Assembly (NCBI RefSeq): GCF_017571495.1
Contig: NZ_JAGETZ010000004.1
Span: 186,001-250,000, forward strand
Source of the DNA: Hymenobacter negativus
GTDB taxonomy: Bacteria; Bacteroidota; Bacteroidia; Cytophagales; Hymenobacteraceae
Length of the DNA: 64,000 bases
Direction: 5' to 3'
A program made the translations under genes and the position numbers. The stretch's first letter is position 1. The number at the start of each line of letters is the position of its first letter. The notes below the pieces were generated by a model. It was not told where the DNA came from, ran no database searches, and saw only the letters and a list, made by a program, of their open reading frames with translations. This document shows positions 1 through 8,752 of the stretch, one piece after another.

Positions 1-311
1 AGGCCGCGCAACTGGGCCAGGTAGAGCAGCTGCTCGCCCACTTTCATCTTTTTATAGAGGCCGCGCTCCTCGGGCAGGTAGCCAATTTGGGCAATGTGAG
101 CGGGGTTCAGCTTCTCGCCCCGGAACCGGATTTCGCCTTCATCAGCGCCCGTAATCTGGGTGATGATGCGGATGAGCGAGGTTTTGCCTGCGCCGTTGGG
201 CCCAAGCAGACCAAAAATGCTGCCCTCCGGAATGGCGAGGCTCACGCCGGAAAGGGCGACGTGGTTGGCGTAGGCCTTGCGCACGTCGATGGCTTCGAGA
301 ATAGGTTTCAC
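1..311 (-). CDS. ABC transporter ATP-binding protein (N-terminal part, cut by window edge)
   Basis: The visible 103 codons encode the N-terminus of an ABC ATPase; the rest lies beyond base 1. The protein opens with a short beta strand (KPILEAIDVRKAY) and carries a Walker A motif, GPNGAGKT, at about residues 37-44. A Q-loop region follows, around IAQIGYLPEERGLYKKM. The PEERGLY stretch is typical of NatA/CcmA-type exporter ATPases in Bacteroidetes, often linked to Na+ or multidrug export; the exact substrate cannot be told here. No ATG lies upstream in frame. The start is taken as the GTG at 311, directly before the conserved domain. A TAnnTTTG -7 element lies 49 bp upstream. The permease partner would be expected beyond the left edge. 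Confidence 0.85.
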   Translation of the reverse strand, partial: MKPILEAIDVRKAYANHVALSGVSLAIPEGSIFGLLGPNGAGKTSLIRIITQITGADEGEIRFRGEKLNPAHIAQIGYLPEERGLYKKMKVGEQLLYLAQLRG

Positions 312-359
312 AGAAAGAAGGGTTGGTTGATGGGCTAAATGTAGAGGAACGTAGCGGGG

Positions 360-367
360 CAAATGTA
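360..367 (-). promoter_or_regulatory. Bacteroidetes -7 promoter element (TAnnTTTG) before the ABC ATPase gene
   Basis: The minus strand reads TACATTTG, an exact match to the Bacteroidetes -7 consensus, 49 bp upstream of the proposed GTG start at 311. I see no convincing -33 TTG at the usual spacing, so only the -7 half is supported. Confidence 0.4.
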
Positions 368-396
368 TTGGGACCTTCCCTTAATTGCCAGCCTTT

Positions 397-424
397 GGGA
401 GCCAAGCGGCTCTAGGGGGCTCCC
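397..424 (-). terminator. possible hairpin terminator after the sigma/membrane-protein pair
   Basis: A 7-bp perfect inverted repeat (GGGAGCC / GGCTCCC) lies about 40 bp after the stop of the membrane protein gene that ends at 464. No T-run follows on the minus strand, so this is weak as a Rho-independent terminator. Confidence 0.3.
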
Positions 425-463
425 GAGCGGTGAATCAGTGGGATGAATGGGAATGCGCCTGGC

Positions 464-1105
464 TCAGCCAACCTGGGTTGGCTCCGGCTCGGCCAGCTCA
501 GCCATGCTGGCTTCGAGCCGGTCGAGGTGCTGGCCGTAGAGGCGTTGCAGGTAACGTTTCGTCAGGCTGGCCACGGGCAGATAGAGCAAAGCTGGCACCA
601 CCGCCACCAGCAATACCACCAGCAGCGCGAGGCCCGGCCAGGTAGTCAGCCAGACGTGCTTTTTGGTGGTTGAGGCCACCATTAGCACGTTTATAACCCC
701 GGTCACTGGCAGCATAGCCAGCGTGAAGCGGTAATAGAAGCGAATAAGCGCCCGCAGGCCGCTGGCCAGTCGGACAAGATGGGCCCGCAGGTCGCCGGCC
801 GCATCGTCCATGCGGCGCAGCAGGTGCAGCTTGCGGTACAGGTAACCAATGCAAACCAGTCCAATCAGCACCAGCACCCCGCCCAATACCCGTAGCCAGA
901 CTGACTGGGCCAGCCCGAACAGGGCCAGTGCCCCCGCCAGCACCCCAAAATTCATGTACAATTCCAGCCGGGCACTACGCCGCAGTCGCTCCACGATGCC
1001 GTCGGACTGCTGAGCCAGCAAATGGGTGAGGGCAGCGGCATCGAGCGGGGCCGGGGTATCGGCCGGTGGTTGCCGCCACTGGCGGCGGAGGTCATCGAGT
1101 TCCAT
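464..1105 (-). CDS. four-helix membrane protein coupled to ECF sigma factor (putative anti-sigma or sensor)
   Basis: A 213-residue protein with a charged cytoplasmic N-terminus (about residues 1-48, rich in Arg, Gln and Leu). It has four predicted membrane segments, at about residues 50-68, 71-90, 123-144 and 154-177. No zinc-binding HxxxCxxC anti-sigma motif is visible, so it is not a standard ZAS anti-sigma factor. Its start codon overlaps the stop of the upstream sigma-factor gene by one base (TGATG), which implies translational coupling. By position it is the likely membrane partner or anti-sigma regulator of that sigma factor. This is inferred from context, not from a recognised domain. 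Confidence 0.6.
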   Translation of the reverse strand: MELDDLRRQWRQPPADTPAPLDAAALTHLLAQQSDGIVERLRRSARLELYMNFGVLAGALALFGLAQSVWLRVLGGVLVLIGLVCIGYLYRKLHLLRRMDDAAGDLRAHLVRLASGLRALIRFYYRFTLAMLPVTGVINVLMVASTTKKHVWLTTWPGLALLVVLLVAVVPALLYLPVASLTKRYLQRLYGQHLDRLEASMAELAEPEPTQVG

Positions 1106-1614
1106 CAGGCGGCGGGGACTAAAAACGAGCGTAGTTTTTCCTGCACGCGGTGCATTTTCACGCGCACATTGTTTTGGGTAATCCCCAGAATGTCGGCCAT
1201 TTCCTCATAAGGCCGGTCTTCGAGGTAGAGCAGAATAAAGGCCTTGTCCACGTCCGACAACCGGCCAATGGCTCGGTACAGGGCCGCGCGGTCGTCGGCA
1301 TCGTAGCCGGTTTCGGGGACCTGGGCCACGGCCAGTGCCTCGGCATCTAGGCCCACCGGGGCGGGCCGGCGGGTGCGTTGGCGCAGGTTGGAAATGGCCA
1401 CGTTGAGGGCAATGCGGTAGAGCCAGGTGCTGAGCTTGGCGCCCGGCTGGGGTACGTAGCGCGGCCACGCCCGCCACAGTTGCAGCACTATCTCCTGGAA
1501 TAAGTCCTGGCGGTCGTCGGCATCCTGGCAATAAAGCCGAGCCACGCGCCGCAACAACGGCTGATACTCGTGGAGCACGGCAACAAAATCAGCGGATGGG
1601 GTGGCAGCAGCCAT
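1105..1614 (-). CDS. ECF-type RNA polymerase sigma factor
   Basis: A 169-residue sigma-70 family protein of ECF size. Region 2 spans about residues 10-80, with CQDADDRQDLFQEIVLQLWRA and the WLYRIALNVAI segment typical of sigma2. Region 4 spans about residues 110-160, with LSDVDKAFILLYLEDRPYEE followed by the helix-turn-helix around ILGITQNNVRVKMHR. No extra C-terminal domain is present. It is the first gene of a two-gene unit with a four-helix membrane protein, with TGATG overlap, suggesting a membrane-controlled regulon. The regulon itself cannot be read from the sequence. The ATG at 1614 directly precedes the sigma2 fold. Confidence 0.9.
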   Translation of the reverse strand: MAAATPSADFVAVLHEYQPLLRRVARLYCQDADDRQDLFQEIVLQLWRAWPRYVPQPGAKLSTWLYRIALNVAISNLRQRTRRPAPVGLDAEALAVAQVPETGYDADDRAALYRAIGRLSDVDKAFILLYLEDRPYEEMADILGITQNNVRVKMHRVQEKLRSFLVPAA

Positions 1615-1782
1615 TCTTTGTAGTGGTTTCGAGAAGTGAATCGCTCCGCCACAAAAGTCATTACAGGGCTATGAAAAAAAGTTGGCAGCATCAAATCCAC
1701 CCGGCCCATAATAAAGGCCCGCTAGCCCCATACCTCCGACTCAAGTGCGTTTGATGTCCCCTCAGGCATTCTGGGCGCCTTT

Positions 1783-1823
1783 AAAAAGAAGAAACCCCGA
1801 ACTGCTAATGCAGCCGGGGTTTC
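1783..1823 (-). terminator. Rho-independent terminator of dnaJ
   Basis: A GC-rich hairpin with arms GAAACCCCG (1791-1799) and CGGGGTTTC (1815-1823), and an inner CTGC/GCAG stem. On the minus strand it is followed by TTCTTTTTAAA. It lies about 40 bp after the dnaJ stop, so it ends the grpE-dnaJ transcript. Confidence 0.8.
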
Positions 1824-1862
1824 AAAATCGATGCAGCAAAAGCTTAAGCAGGTGCTACAAGC

Positions 1863-3005
1863 CTACTGAAAATACTCCTTCACTTTCTCAAAGAAGCCCT
1901 TCTCATTCTTGCCGGGGTGCGGCGTGAAGTTGTCCGAATCGCGCAGCTTCTCCAGGATTTCGCGCTCCTGGCTGCTCACGTTTTTGGGCGTCCACACGTT
2001 AAGATGGATGAGCTGGTCGCCGCGGCCGTAGCCGTTGAGGTCCTTAATGCCTTTACCACGCAGGCGCAGGATTTTGCCAGGCTGGGTGCCCGGGTCCACC
2101 TTGATTTTCACCTTGCCTTCGATGGTGGGAACTTCCAAGTTGGCACCTAGGGCAGCATCTACAAAGGAGATGTACTGCTCAAACATGATGTTGTTGCCGT
2201 CGCGCTTCAGGAACTCGTGCGGCTCCTCCTCAATCTGAATAAGCAGGTCGCCGGGAACGCCGCCGCGCTCGGGGAAGTTGCCCTTGCCGTTCATGCTCAG
2301 CTGCATGTCGTTGGCCACGCCAGCGGGGATGTTGATGGGAATCACCTCTTCGTGTAGCTGGCGGCCTTCGCCTTTACACACGTCACAGGTGCTCACAATG
2401 GTTTTGCCCTCCCCGTTGCAGGTAGGGCAAGTGCTGCTACTCACCATCTGACCGAGCATGGTATTCACCACGCGCTTGGTTTGGCCCTGGCCCTGGCAGG
2501 TGGGGCAGGTTTTGAGGTCGGTGCCGTTTTTGGCGCCGGTGCCGCTGCACGGCTGGCAGGCCACGTAGCGTTTCACTTTGATTTTCTTCTCGACGCCGTT
2601 GGCGATTTCCTCCAAATCAAGCTTCAGCTTGATACGCAGGTTCGAGCCTTTCTTCTGGCGCCGGCCCCCACCCTGGCGCCCGCCTCCAAAGAATCCTTCG
2701 AAGCCGCCCCCGCCCCCGAAGATGTCGCCGAACTGCGAGAAAATGTCCTCCATGTTCTGGGCACCGCCGCCGTTGCCCCCCATGCCTTGGTGGCCGTACC
2801 GGTCGTAACGGGCACGCTTATCGGCGTTGCTGAGCACTTCGTACGCCTCGGCCGCTTCCTTAAACTTGTCCTCGGCCGAGGGGTCGTCCGGGTTTTTATC
2901 GGGGTGGTATTTGATGGCCATTTTGCGATAGGCCGACTTGATGACGTCGCCCTCCGCATTTTTGGCAATGCCTAATACCTCGTAATAATCGCGCTTCGTA
3001 GCCAT
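1863..3005 (-). CDS. dnaJ: molecular chaperone DnaJ
   Basis: A full-length 380-residue type I DnaJ (Hsp40), the co-chaperone that stimulates DnaK ATPase and delivers unfolded substrates. The J domain (about residues 1-70) has the HPD motif at 34-36. A long Gly/Phe-rich linker follows (about 73-120). Four CxxCxGxG zinc-finger repeats follow: [24 protein letters not shown] and CDVCKGEG. The C-terminal substrate-binding domains complete the protein. It lies 60 bp downstream of grpE on the same strand and ends in a strong hairpin terminator, so grpE-dnaJ form one heat-shock unit. dnaK is not in the window, and no CIRCE-like operator was seen upstream of grpE. Confidence 0.98.
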   Translation of the reverse strand: MATKRDYYEVLGIAKNAEGDVIKSAYRKMAIKYHPDKNPDDPSAEDKFKEAAEAYEVLSNADKRARYDRYGHQGMGGNGGGAQNMEDIFSQFGDIFGGGGGFEGFFGGGRQGGGRRQKKGSNLRIKLKLDLEEIANGVEKKIKVKRYVACQPCSGTGAKNGTDLKTCPTCQGQGQTKRVVNTMLGQMVSSSTCPTCNGEGKTIVSTCDVCKGEGRQLHEEVIPINIPAGVANDMQLSMNGKGNFPERGGVPGDLLIQIEEEPHEFLKRDGNNIMFEQYISFVDAALGANLEVPTIEGKVKIKVDPGTQPGKILRLRGKGIKDLNGYGRGDQLIHLNVWTPKNVSSQEREILEKLRDSDNFTPHPGKNEKGFFEKVKEYFQ

Positions 3006-3065
3006 TTTCTGCTTTAAAAATCGGCTGTCATCCTTCGCAGGCGTAGAATGACAGATGGTATAAAA

Positions 3066-3644
3066 TTACTGCCCAAGCACCACTTTAGCGTGGCGAATTA
3101 CTTTGTCACCTAAATAATAGCCTTGCTCCACCACGTCCACGATTTTCCCCTTCAAGTCGTCGCTGGGTGCGGGAATCTGAGTGATGGCTTCGTGCAGGTC
3201 GGCGTCGAAGTCGCCGCCCTTGGCTTCCATTGCGGTCAAACCCTTTTGCTGGAGGGTTTTGTTCAGCTTGTTCTGAATAATGTCGATGCTTTCGCGCACA
3301 GCGGCGGCATCGGTGGTAGCCTGGGTGGCGTTGCGAGCCCGTTCGAAGTCGTCGAGCACGGGCAGCAGGGCTGTCATCAGCTCTTGGCTGGCCGTTTTAA
3401 ACAGTTCGATGCGCTCCTTCGTGGTGCGACGCTTGTAGTTCTCAAACTCAGCAGCCAGGCGCAGATACTTGTCTTTGAGGTCGGCTAGCTCGGCATCGGT
3501 GCGCGAGGCTTCGGGCTGGGGAGCACCGGTGGCTGTCATGTTCGGGTCGGTGGATGCGCCATCGGCATCAGCCATTTCGCCAGCTACGTGGTTGGGGTCG
3601 GCGGTCAGGTTGTCGTCCTGCGGCAGGTTATTCTCGTTAGCCAT
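3066..3644 (-). CDS. grpE: nucleotide exchange factor GrpE
   Basis: GrpE releases ADP from DnaK in the Hsp70 cycle. From the ATG at 3644 the product has 192 residues. An acidic, disordered N-terminus of about 50 residues leads into a long coiled coil (around ADLKDKYLRLAAEFENYKRR), the GrpE hallmark. The C-terminal beta domain follows, with HEAITQIPAP and VVEQGYYLGDKVIRHAKV. A longer frame could start at a GTG at 3677, but this would add 11 residues (MKNPFRRIFPQ) outside the family pattern. The ATG is therefore preferred. It precedes dnaJ by 60 bp. No CIRCE or other clear operator was found in the 299 bp upstream. Confidence 0.95.
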   Translation of the reverse strand: MANENNLPQDDNLTADPNHVAGEMADADGASTDPNMTATGAPQPEASRTDAELADLKDKYLRLAAEFENYKRRTTKERIELFKTASQELMTALLPVLDDFERARNATQATTDAAAVRESIDIIQNKLNKTLQQKGLTAMEAKGGDFDADLHEAITQIPAPSDDLKGKIVDVVEQGYYLGDKVIRHAKVVLGQ

Positions 3645-3943
3645 TTGCGGAAATATTCGTCGGAAGGGGTTTTTCACGGGGTTAGCCGGTTAGTCACCTG
3701 GCGGGCTCAAGGAGTGGGCCAAAGGGCTATAGGCTGCCATAGTGGCACAAGGGCCAGTACATGTACCGCTCCATAAGAGCCCGCCCTTGCAATGAGTTAT
3801 TATGATACCCTACTAGCTCTTTTGACTCAGTTTGCAGCTTGCTTTCGATGCAACAAAGGGACCTATAATGACGAAAGGTTAACTGTGAAACTGTGACAGA
3901 GAAAGGTTCCGAATAAGGCAGCACAACTCAAATCCATATTCCT
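3645..3943. other. intergenic region between grpE and the di-heme enzyme gene
   Basis: About 300 bp lying upstream of grpE and downstream of the MbnH-like gene. No exact TAnnTTTG element, operator or convincing hairpin was found. A 65-codon frame at 3727-3924 (minus) has no recognisable features and is not annotated. The region presumably carries the heat-shock promoter of grpE-dnaJ, but its elements are not visible. Confidence 0.4.
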
Positions 3944-5017
3944 CTATTCAGGCTGATACCGAAACCGGGCATCATCCAAAAACTCTTTGTCGGTGAGGGT
4001 GAACAGAAAGAGCATAATGTCGCGCTGCTCGGCGGTGCTGAGCGTGACGGGCTGGCGCAATTGCGGGGCCAGCGTGGGACTGGGCACAATAGTGCCGCTG
4101 GTGTAATGCTGAATAGTCTGCCGCAGGTAGCGGAAACGGCCATCGTGCATATAGGGGGCCGAAAACTCGATGTTGCGCAGGGTAGGCACCCGAAACTTGT
4201 AGTCGTCGTCGGGCTGGGCAGTGATGCGATACCGGCCCCGGTCACGGAGCAGAGTGTCGGGCAGCAGGCCGTTGTTGGCAAACGTATTGTTGGTGAATAG
4301 TGGCTCCTGATGGCAGCTGGCGCAGTGCTGGCGAAACAGGCGCAGTCCGTTCAGCTCGGGCTCGCTCATTTCGCCTCCGGCTTCGTGGCGCAGGTACTTA
4401 TCGTACTTTGCATTGTAGGACTGTAACGATACCGTGAACTGCGCCAGGGCCTTCAGCACCCGCTGGCCGGTGATGGCCGAGTCGGCAAAGGCACGGAAGA
4501 AGCGGCCCCGATAGGCGCGGGACGCATTGAGTCGGTCCACCATCTCATCCATCGTGAAGTCCATCTCATTGGGGTGCGTCACGGGGTTCACGGCCTGGAT
4601 TTCGAGATTATTCACGCCGCCATCCCAGTGAAACGAGGTGTTCCAGGCCAGGTTCACCAGCGCCGGAGCGTTGCGCTCGCCCTGGCGTCCTTCTATGCCG
4701 TGGCTCACGCGGTGGTCGCTGTGAGTGAAAGCCGACTGCGGCGAATGGCAGCTGGCGCAGGAAATGGAGCCGTCGCGCGACAGCGCTGGGTCATAAAACA
4801 GCATTCGGCCCAGTCGGAAACCCGCTGCTGTCTGGGGGTTGCGACTGAAATCGTAGGACGGCTTGGGCCAACCCGCGGGGCGGGCGAAGAGGACCGGCTG
4901 GTCGGAGAAGGTAGTAAAAGCCAGAGAGAGCGCAGCCAGGATAAGGAGCGCGAGGCGGAAGGCAGTGTTTGGAGGCACTGCCTCCTCCCCAGCGAAGCGA
5001 ATGCGGCTATTCTTCAT
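3944..5017 (-). CDS. MbnH/MauG-like di-heme cytochrome c peroxidase family enzyme
   Basis: Starting from the ATG at 5017, this is a 357-residue exported protein. A hydrophobic signal segment lies at about residues 21-37. Two c-type heme sites follow, CASCH at 87-91 and again CASCH at 232-236. This matches the bacterial di-heme peroxidase/MauG superfamily. MbnH, the closest functional guess, converts a tryptophan of its partner MbnP to kynurenine. The gene overlaps the end of an MbnP-like gene by about 11 bp, which strongly supports the MbnH assignment over a plain H2O2 peroxidase. A longer frame starting at 5086 would run into that partner gene and lacks a signal peptide at its N-terminus, so it was rejected. 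Confidence 0.85.
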   Translation of the reverse strand: MKNSRIRFAGEEAVPPNTAFRLALLILAALSLAFTTFSDQPVLFARPAGWPKPSYDFSRNPQTAAGFRLGRMLFYDPALSRDGSISCASCHSPQSAFTHSDHRVSHGIEGRQGERNAPALVNLAWNTSFHWDGGVNNLEIQAVNPVTHPNEMDFTMDEMVDRLNASRAYRGRFFRAFADSAITGQRVLKALAQFTVSLQSYNAKYDKYLRHEAGGEMSEPELNGLRLFRQHCASCHQEPLFTNNTFANNGLLPDTLLRDRGRYRITAQPDDDYKFRVPTLRNIEFSAPYMHDGRFRYLRQTIQHYTSGTIVPSPTLAPQLRQPVTLSTAEQRDIMLFLFTLTDKEFLDDARFRYQPE

Positions 5018-5729
5018 CGCCTGCTCCAATGCTAAACATCCCCGCATACCCATCCGCCACCCGCATAGCCGCCGCACCGGGAACAAGCACGCTGCTATTG
5101 TCCGCCAGCTTCAGCTGGCCCAACCACCGCGCCGCATCGGCCCGAATAACAAGCGAAGCGCCAGCACCAAACGGCACGACCAGCGTCACCGGTCGCAGGC
5201 TGCGATAGGGTGCCTGGAAGCCACCGATGTGAAACTCAAACGCTTTGCGCGGGTTGGCGCAGGCGGGGCTGCGGCCTTCCAGCTTGGCATTGATGTAGCC
5301 ACTGTGCCAGGCCCAGTACATGCCCCGACCAGGTTCTAGGTCGCCGCCATGGGCACCAGAAGTGTTGGTGAGGCTGTCCACGCCCACGCAAAAGCTGATG
5401 CTTCGCAAGGGCTTGGTTGGGGCGGTGGACAGCGTGAAGGCCTGGCTCGCATCGATTTCGGCATCGATGAGGTGAAAGCTGTTCGGCTCGGTGTAGGTGC
5501 TGCCGTCGGTGTAAGTGAGGCGCAGGGCGCTGAGGTAGAAGCGGAAAGTAGCAATGGTGACGGGCCCGTTTTGGGAGGTTGGGTAGGCCTTGGTTTCCAG
5601 CGCTAATTTCTCGGCCCCAAACATAGGCGCAATGCGGATTTGCCAGCCAGCTGGAGGCGTAGCAAAGCATGGCCTTACGGATGCAGATATCAGGCAAACA
5701 ATAAGTGGTATCAACTGGCGAAATAGCAT
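5007..5729 (-). CDS. MbnP-like copper-associated exported protein
   Basis: A 240-residue protein with a signal peptide (about residues 1-23). It shows the conserved MbnP family pattern: FRFYLSALRL (about 63-72), an SFHLID segment (about 84-89), a CVGVDSLTNTSG segment (about 114-125), and GMYWAWHSGYINAKLEG (about 136-152). MbnP proteins bind copper in the periplasm; a family tryptophan is oxidised to kynurenine by the di-heme enzyme MbnH. Trp139 and Trp141 are the visible candidates here, though which one corresponds needs alignment. It lies between a YHYH-domain T9SS protein and the MbnH-like enzyme, all on the same strand, so the three are probably one operon. Confidence 0.8.
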   Translation of the reverse strand: MLFRQLIPLIVCLISASVRPCFATPPAGWQIRIAPMFGAEKLALETKAYPTSQNGPVTIATFRFYLSALRLTYTDGSTYTEPNSFHLIDAEIDASQAFTLSTAPTKPLRSISFCVGVDSLTNTSGAHGGDLEPGRGMYWAWHSGYINAKLEGRSPACANPRKAFEFHIGGFQAPYRSLRPVTLVVPFGAGASLVIRADAARWLGQLKLADNSSVLVPGAAAMRVADGYAGMFSIGAGDEE

Positions 5730-5827
5730 AGGTTATAACCAGAATGGACTTGATAGATAAGTATCAGCAAGCGCTGGAGGCCTTTCGTAGACGTAGTAGC
5801 CTTTTTACAGCACTGTCTCAACCGGGT

Positions 5828-8752
5828 TTACTCCACCACCACCCGTTGCGTCACGACTTCGCCCCCAGCCTGGGTGCGAATGATATATACGCCAGGGGCC
5901 AGGGCCGTTAGCGGCAGCGTAGCCAAGGCTCCGCTGTTGGTTAAGGGTACTGTCTGGCTGCGGATGGCCCGGCCCAGGGCGTCGCTCAAGGTTAAGGTAG
6001 CGTGGGTAGCACCGGGCACCGCTGGTATCGATACCTGTACTGCGCCCTGGGCCGGATTGGGATAGAGGGCAACAGCGTACCGGAACGACGAGGCGGTATT
6101 AGCCAGAACACCAGCGGCATTCACCACCAGCCAGAAACGGCCATTGAGTGCTCCGGCAACGGCGTTGAATACATAATTGGTCTGGGCAGTCAGGGGCGTA
6201 TTGGTACCACTGAGGCGGTCTTCCAGCTGCACAGCCCAAGTAGCGGGAATGTTGGCCAGCTCCGAGAGGCGTAAAGCATGAGTACCTGCCTGAATCAGGC
6301 TTAGGTTGAGTGGAATGCGGACAAGGCCAGTAGCCAGTGGCAAACCATTGATGCTCAATTTATCGGCACCGGCTTCGGTCCACAGGGCCGAGCGACTGGC
6401 TGCAGGTATTTTCCAGGCATCGAAAGCGGCATCGGTGGCGGGTGTAGCCCCGGTTTGCCAGTACACAGTAGTGCGGTCTTGCTGACCAATAGGGTCGGTC
6501 AGGTTCAATTCCAGGCGAGGCCGGGCATCGACAGTGCCTCGGTATAGCAGCGTAGCTTCGTTGTTGCGCGCCGCATTGGCAAAGGTGAGGGTGGGCGACT
6601 GACCCACGGTGAGCGAGCGTACGAAGAAGCCCTGTGAGGAGGAAATAAGCGGATTGCCCACCCCATTCACGTAGCTGCGGTAGCTGCCCGCATACGGCCC
6701 ACTGCTCTCGAATACGTACATGGACGAGGCAATATTGGCCGGCAAGCCCGCCGCTACCACACCCCAATCCAAGGTACTGGGATAAGGATTGCCAACAAGG
6801 TGCCAACCGGCATCGGGGCTGCTGCCCCGGCTCAGGGGAGCGGTGGTGTAGCTGCCGGTGTTCAGGGGGCCAGTCCAGCCGAAAGTAGTAGCAGGCAGGT
6901 TCACAGTGTAGCCTTGGCCAGTAGTTAGCGCTGTGCTTAGTGAGGCCGGCGAGTACCAACCACGGTCAAAGCCCGTCAGATTGTTCACAAGAGCAGGATT
7001 GTTGACGCGGCTCTGCTCGTAGCCGAAGATGGTGGGAAACGGCGTGCTGCTCTGCGGGACGGTCGCGCTGTTGTAGCCGTTATTCACGGTGGGTGTAAAA
7101 CCGGCCATGGTCAGGCTGGCCACGGTGGTGCCGCCTACGGGCGCACTGAGGTGACGGTAGCCCGTGCCGCTGTTCTGGCTGGGACTGATGTAGCGCTGCA
7201 CCGTCACGTTGCCGCTCACTGCGCCAGTACCAGCGTTCAGGGCCGAGGCTGTGCCGTTGGGGCCTGAGAGCAGCGTCAAGGCATTGCCGCTGGTGGTCAG
7301 GGTGCCGCTGTTCAAGACCAGCAGCTCGTTCACACTCAATGATTGGCTTAGGATTAGGCCGGTGGCATTAGCCAGGGTCAGGTTACGGACTTCGCTGGGC
7401 AAGCCGTTGCCGGTTACCTGGGCAGTGGTGCCATTGTAAATATAAGTGGCCTGTATGGCATAGCTGCGGGTGCCCGTCACTTGCACAGCTCCGGTAGCAC
7501 TGCTAGCCGTGATGCCCGCCGGGCTGCAGATGCCCAGGGTGCCGCCGGCAGCCAGCGTAAAGCTGCCTGCCCCAGTGATGGCCTGGCAATTGGTGTTCAG
7601 TACCCCACCTTCCTTCACCAGCACAGTACCCGTCACCGAGATGATGCCCGCCAGGGTTGCTACACCCGGCCCACCGTTGGTCGGGCCCGTAATGGTCAGG
7701 TCGTGGTAGTTGCCGGCGGGCACGCTCTGGGTGCTGCTCACCGTCAGGTCGACAGCCGGAGTGTAGGTCGTCACCGGTTCAGCAACAGTAGTGTTAGTGC
7801 CCGAATTGGGACCGAGGGTGCCGGCGGGAATCACGCCGTAGTAGGTTGGCCCCAGCGTATACGGGTAACTTCCTTCGTAGAAGCTATTAAGGGTGATATA
7901 GTAGGCATACGTACCGGCCGGATATTCCGGGGTCACCGCGAAGCGGCCGTTGTGGTCATCAAGGTCACCGGAACCGGCCACATATTCGTAGTCTTCAATG
8001 TAGTAACCCAAGGCGTAGGTGGCCAGCGTCGGGCCATACTGCGCGGGCGTTAGTGCCGCGCCGTTGGTCCGGGTGGTGCGGGCCGTAATATTTCGTACCC
8101 GATACGAGCTTTTCATGCTTTTCAGGCCGCCCGTGCCCGAGGCATTTCGGTAGCCATAGGTGCCGTAAATTGGGTAGCCATCCAGGGCAAAGCCAATAAG
8201 CGGCGAGTGGACCGAGCTGTCGCGGTCGTTGTACAGGCACTTGGGATTGAGGTGGTGGTGGTACTTGCTTGCGCCGTCGGGGTGGCCCAGGCAGGCGTCG
8301 AAGCTGCTGCCTTCCCACACCACGGCGTTCTGATTCCAGATACCCAGGTTGTTGTAGCTTATGCCATCTTTGGCATTGTACATGGTGGTTCCGTTACTCC
8401 ACAACCCAATGTTGCCGAGCGGGGTGGCGGTGGCCGTGCCCGTATTGGGCAGTGGCGTCCGGGTTATTTTAAATAAATAATTCTGATTCGTCGCCACATT
8501 CGGGTTAAATGCCCATGGCCCAATGGTATAAGCCGGAATATCCGAGCAATTCACATACACGTTGCCCGTAGAATAGCGCACCTGCTGCACGTTAACTGGC
8601 AAGCCATTGTAGCCGGTAGCCCCGGTGGTATTAAGCAGCCAGGATGTGACGGAGGACGTGAGCTGCGCCCGGCTGCACAAGGCCATTAGCAGCAGTGGCA
8701 ACAGCAGCCGGTGCCGCAAGCGCGGGAGCGAGAGTAGAGGTGTGTTCGTCAT
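5828..8752 (-). CDS. YHYH-domain protein with T9SS type A C-terminal sorting domain
   Basis: A 974-residue secreted protein. A signal peptide (about residues 1-29) is followed by a YHYH domain (about residues 60-310). That domain includes GHPDGASKYHHHLNPKC, the histidine-rich motif after which the family is named, and GFALDGYPIYGTYG. The region from about residue 335 to 880 is a low-complexity, Gly/Thr/Ala-rich beta module that recurs in the T9SS protein at 57.8-61.3 kb. The last 80 or so residues are a Por-type sorting domain (ALYPNPAQGAVQVSI ... APGVYIIRTQAGG), which directs export through the type IX system and surface attachment. It is the first gene before the MbnP/MbnH pair, with 98 bp between, hinting at a copper-related job at the cell surface (inference). 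Confidence 0.88.
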   Translation of the reverse strand: MTNTPLLSLPRLRHRLLLPLLLMALCSRAQLTSSVTSWLLNTTGATGYNGLPVNVQQVRYSTGNVYVNCSDIPAYTIGPWAFNPNVATNQNYLFKITRTPLPNTGTATATPLGNIGLWSNGTTMYNAKDGISYNNLGIWNQNAVVWEGSSFDACLGHPDGASKYHHHLNPKCLYNDRDSSVHSPLIGFALDGYPIYGTYGYRNASGTGGLKSMKSSYRVRNITARTTRTNGAALTPAQYGPTLATYALGYYIEDYEYVAGSGDLDDHNGRFAVTPEYPAGTYAYYITLNSFYEGSYPYTLGPTYYGVIPAGTLGPNSGTNTTVAEPVTTYTPAVDLTVSSTQSVPAGNYHDLTITGPTNGGPGVATLAGIISVTGTVLVKEGGVLNTNCQAITGAGSFTLAAGGTLGICSPAGITASSATGAVQVTGTRSYAIQATYIYNGTTAQVTGNGLPSEVRNLTLANATGLILSQSLSVNELLVLNSGTLTTSGNALTLLSGPNGTASALNAGTGAVSGNVTVQRYISPSQNSGTGYRHLSAPVGGTTVASLTMAGFTPTVNNGYNSATVPQSSTPFPTIFGYEQSRVNNPALVNNLTGFDRGWYSPASLSTALTTGQGYTVNLPATTFGWTGPLNTGSYTTAPLSRGSSPDAGWHLVGNPYPSTLDWGVVAAGLPANIASSMYVFESSGPYAGSYRSYVNGVGNPLISSSQGFFVRSLTVGQSPTLTFANAARNNEATLLYRGTVDARPRLELNLTDPIGQQDRTTVYWQTGATPATDAAFDAWKIPAASRSALWTEAGADKLSINGLPLATGLVRIPLNLSLIQAGTHALRLSELANIPATWAVQLEDRLSGTNTPLTAQTNYVFNAVAGALNGRFWLVVNAAGVLANTASSFRYAVALYPNPAQGAVQVSIPAVPGATHATLTLSDALGRAIRSQTVPLTNSGALATLPLTALAPGVYIIRTQAGGEVVTQRVVVE

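Noticed and set aside
3677..3677. GTG start for grpE giving an 11-residue extension
   Set aside because: The extra residues do not fit the family, and an ATG lies at 3644 just before the typical acidic N-terminus.
3727..3924. 65-codon minus-strand frame upstream of grpE
   Set aside because: No recognisable domain, signal or coding pattern; lies in an ordinary intergenic region.
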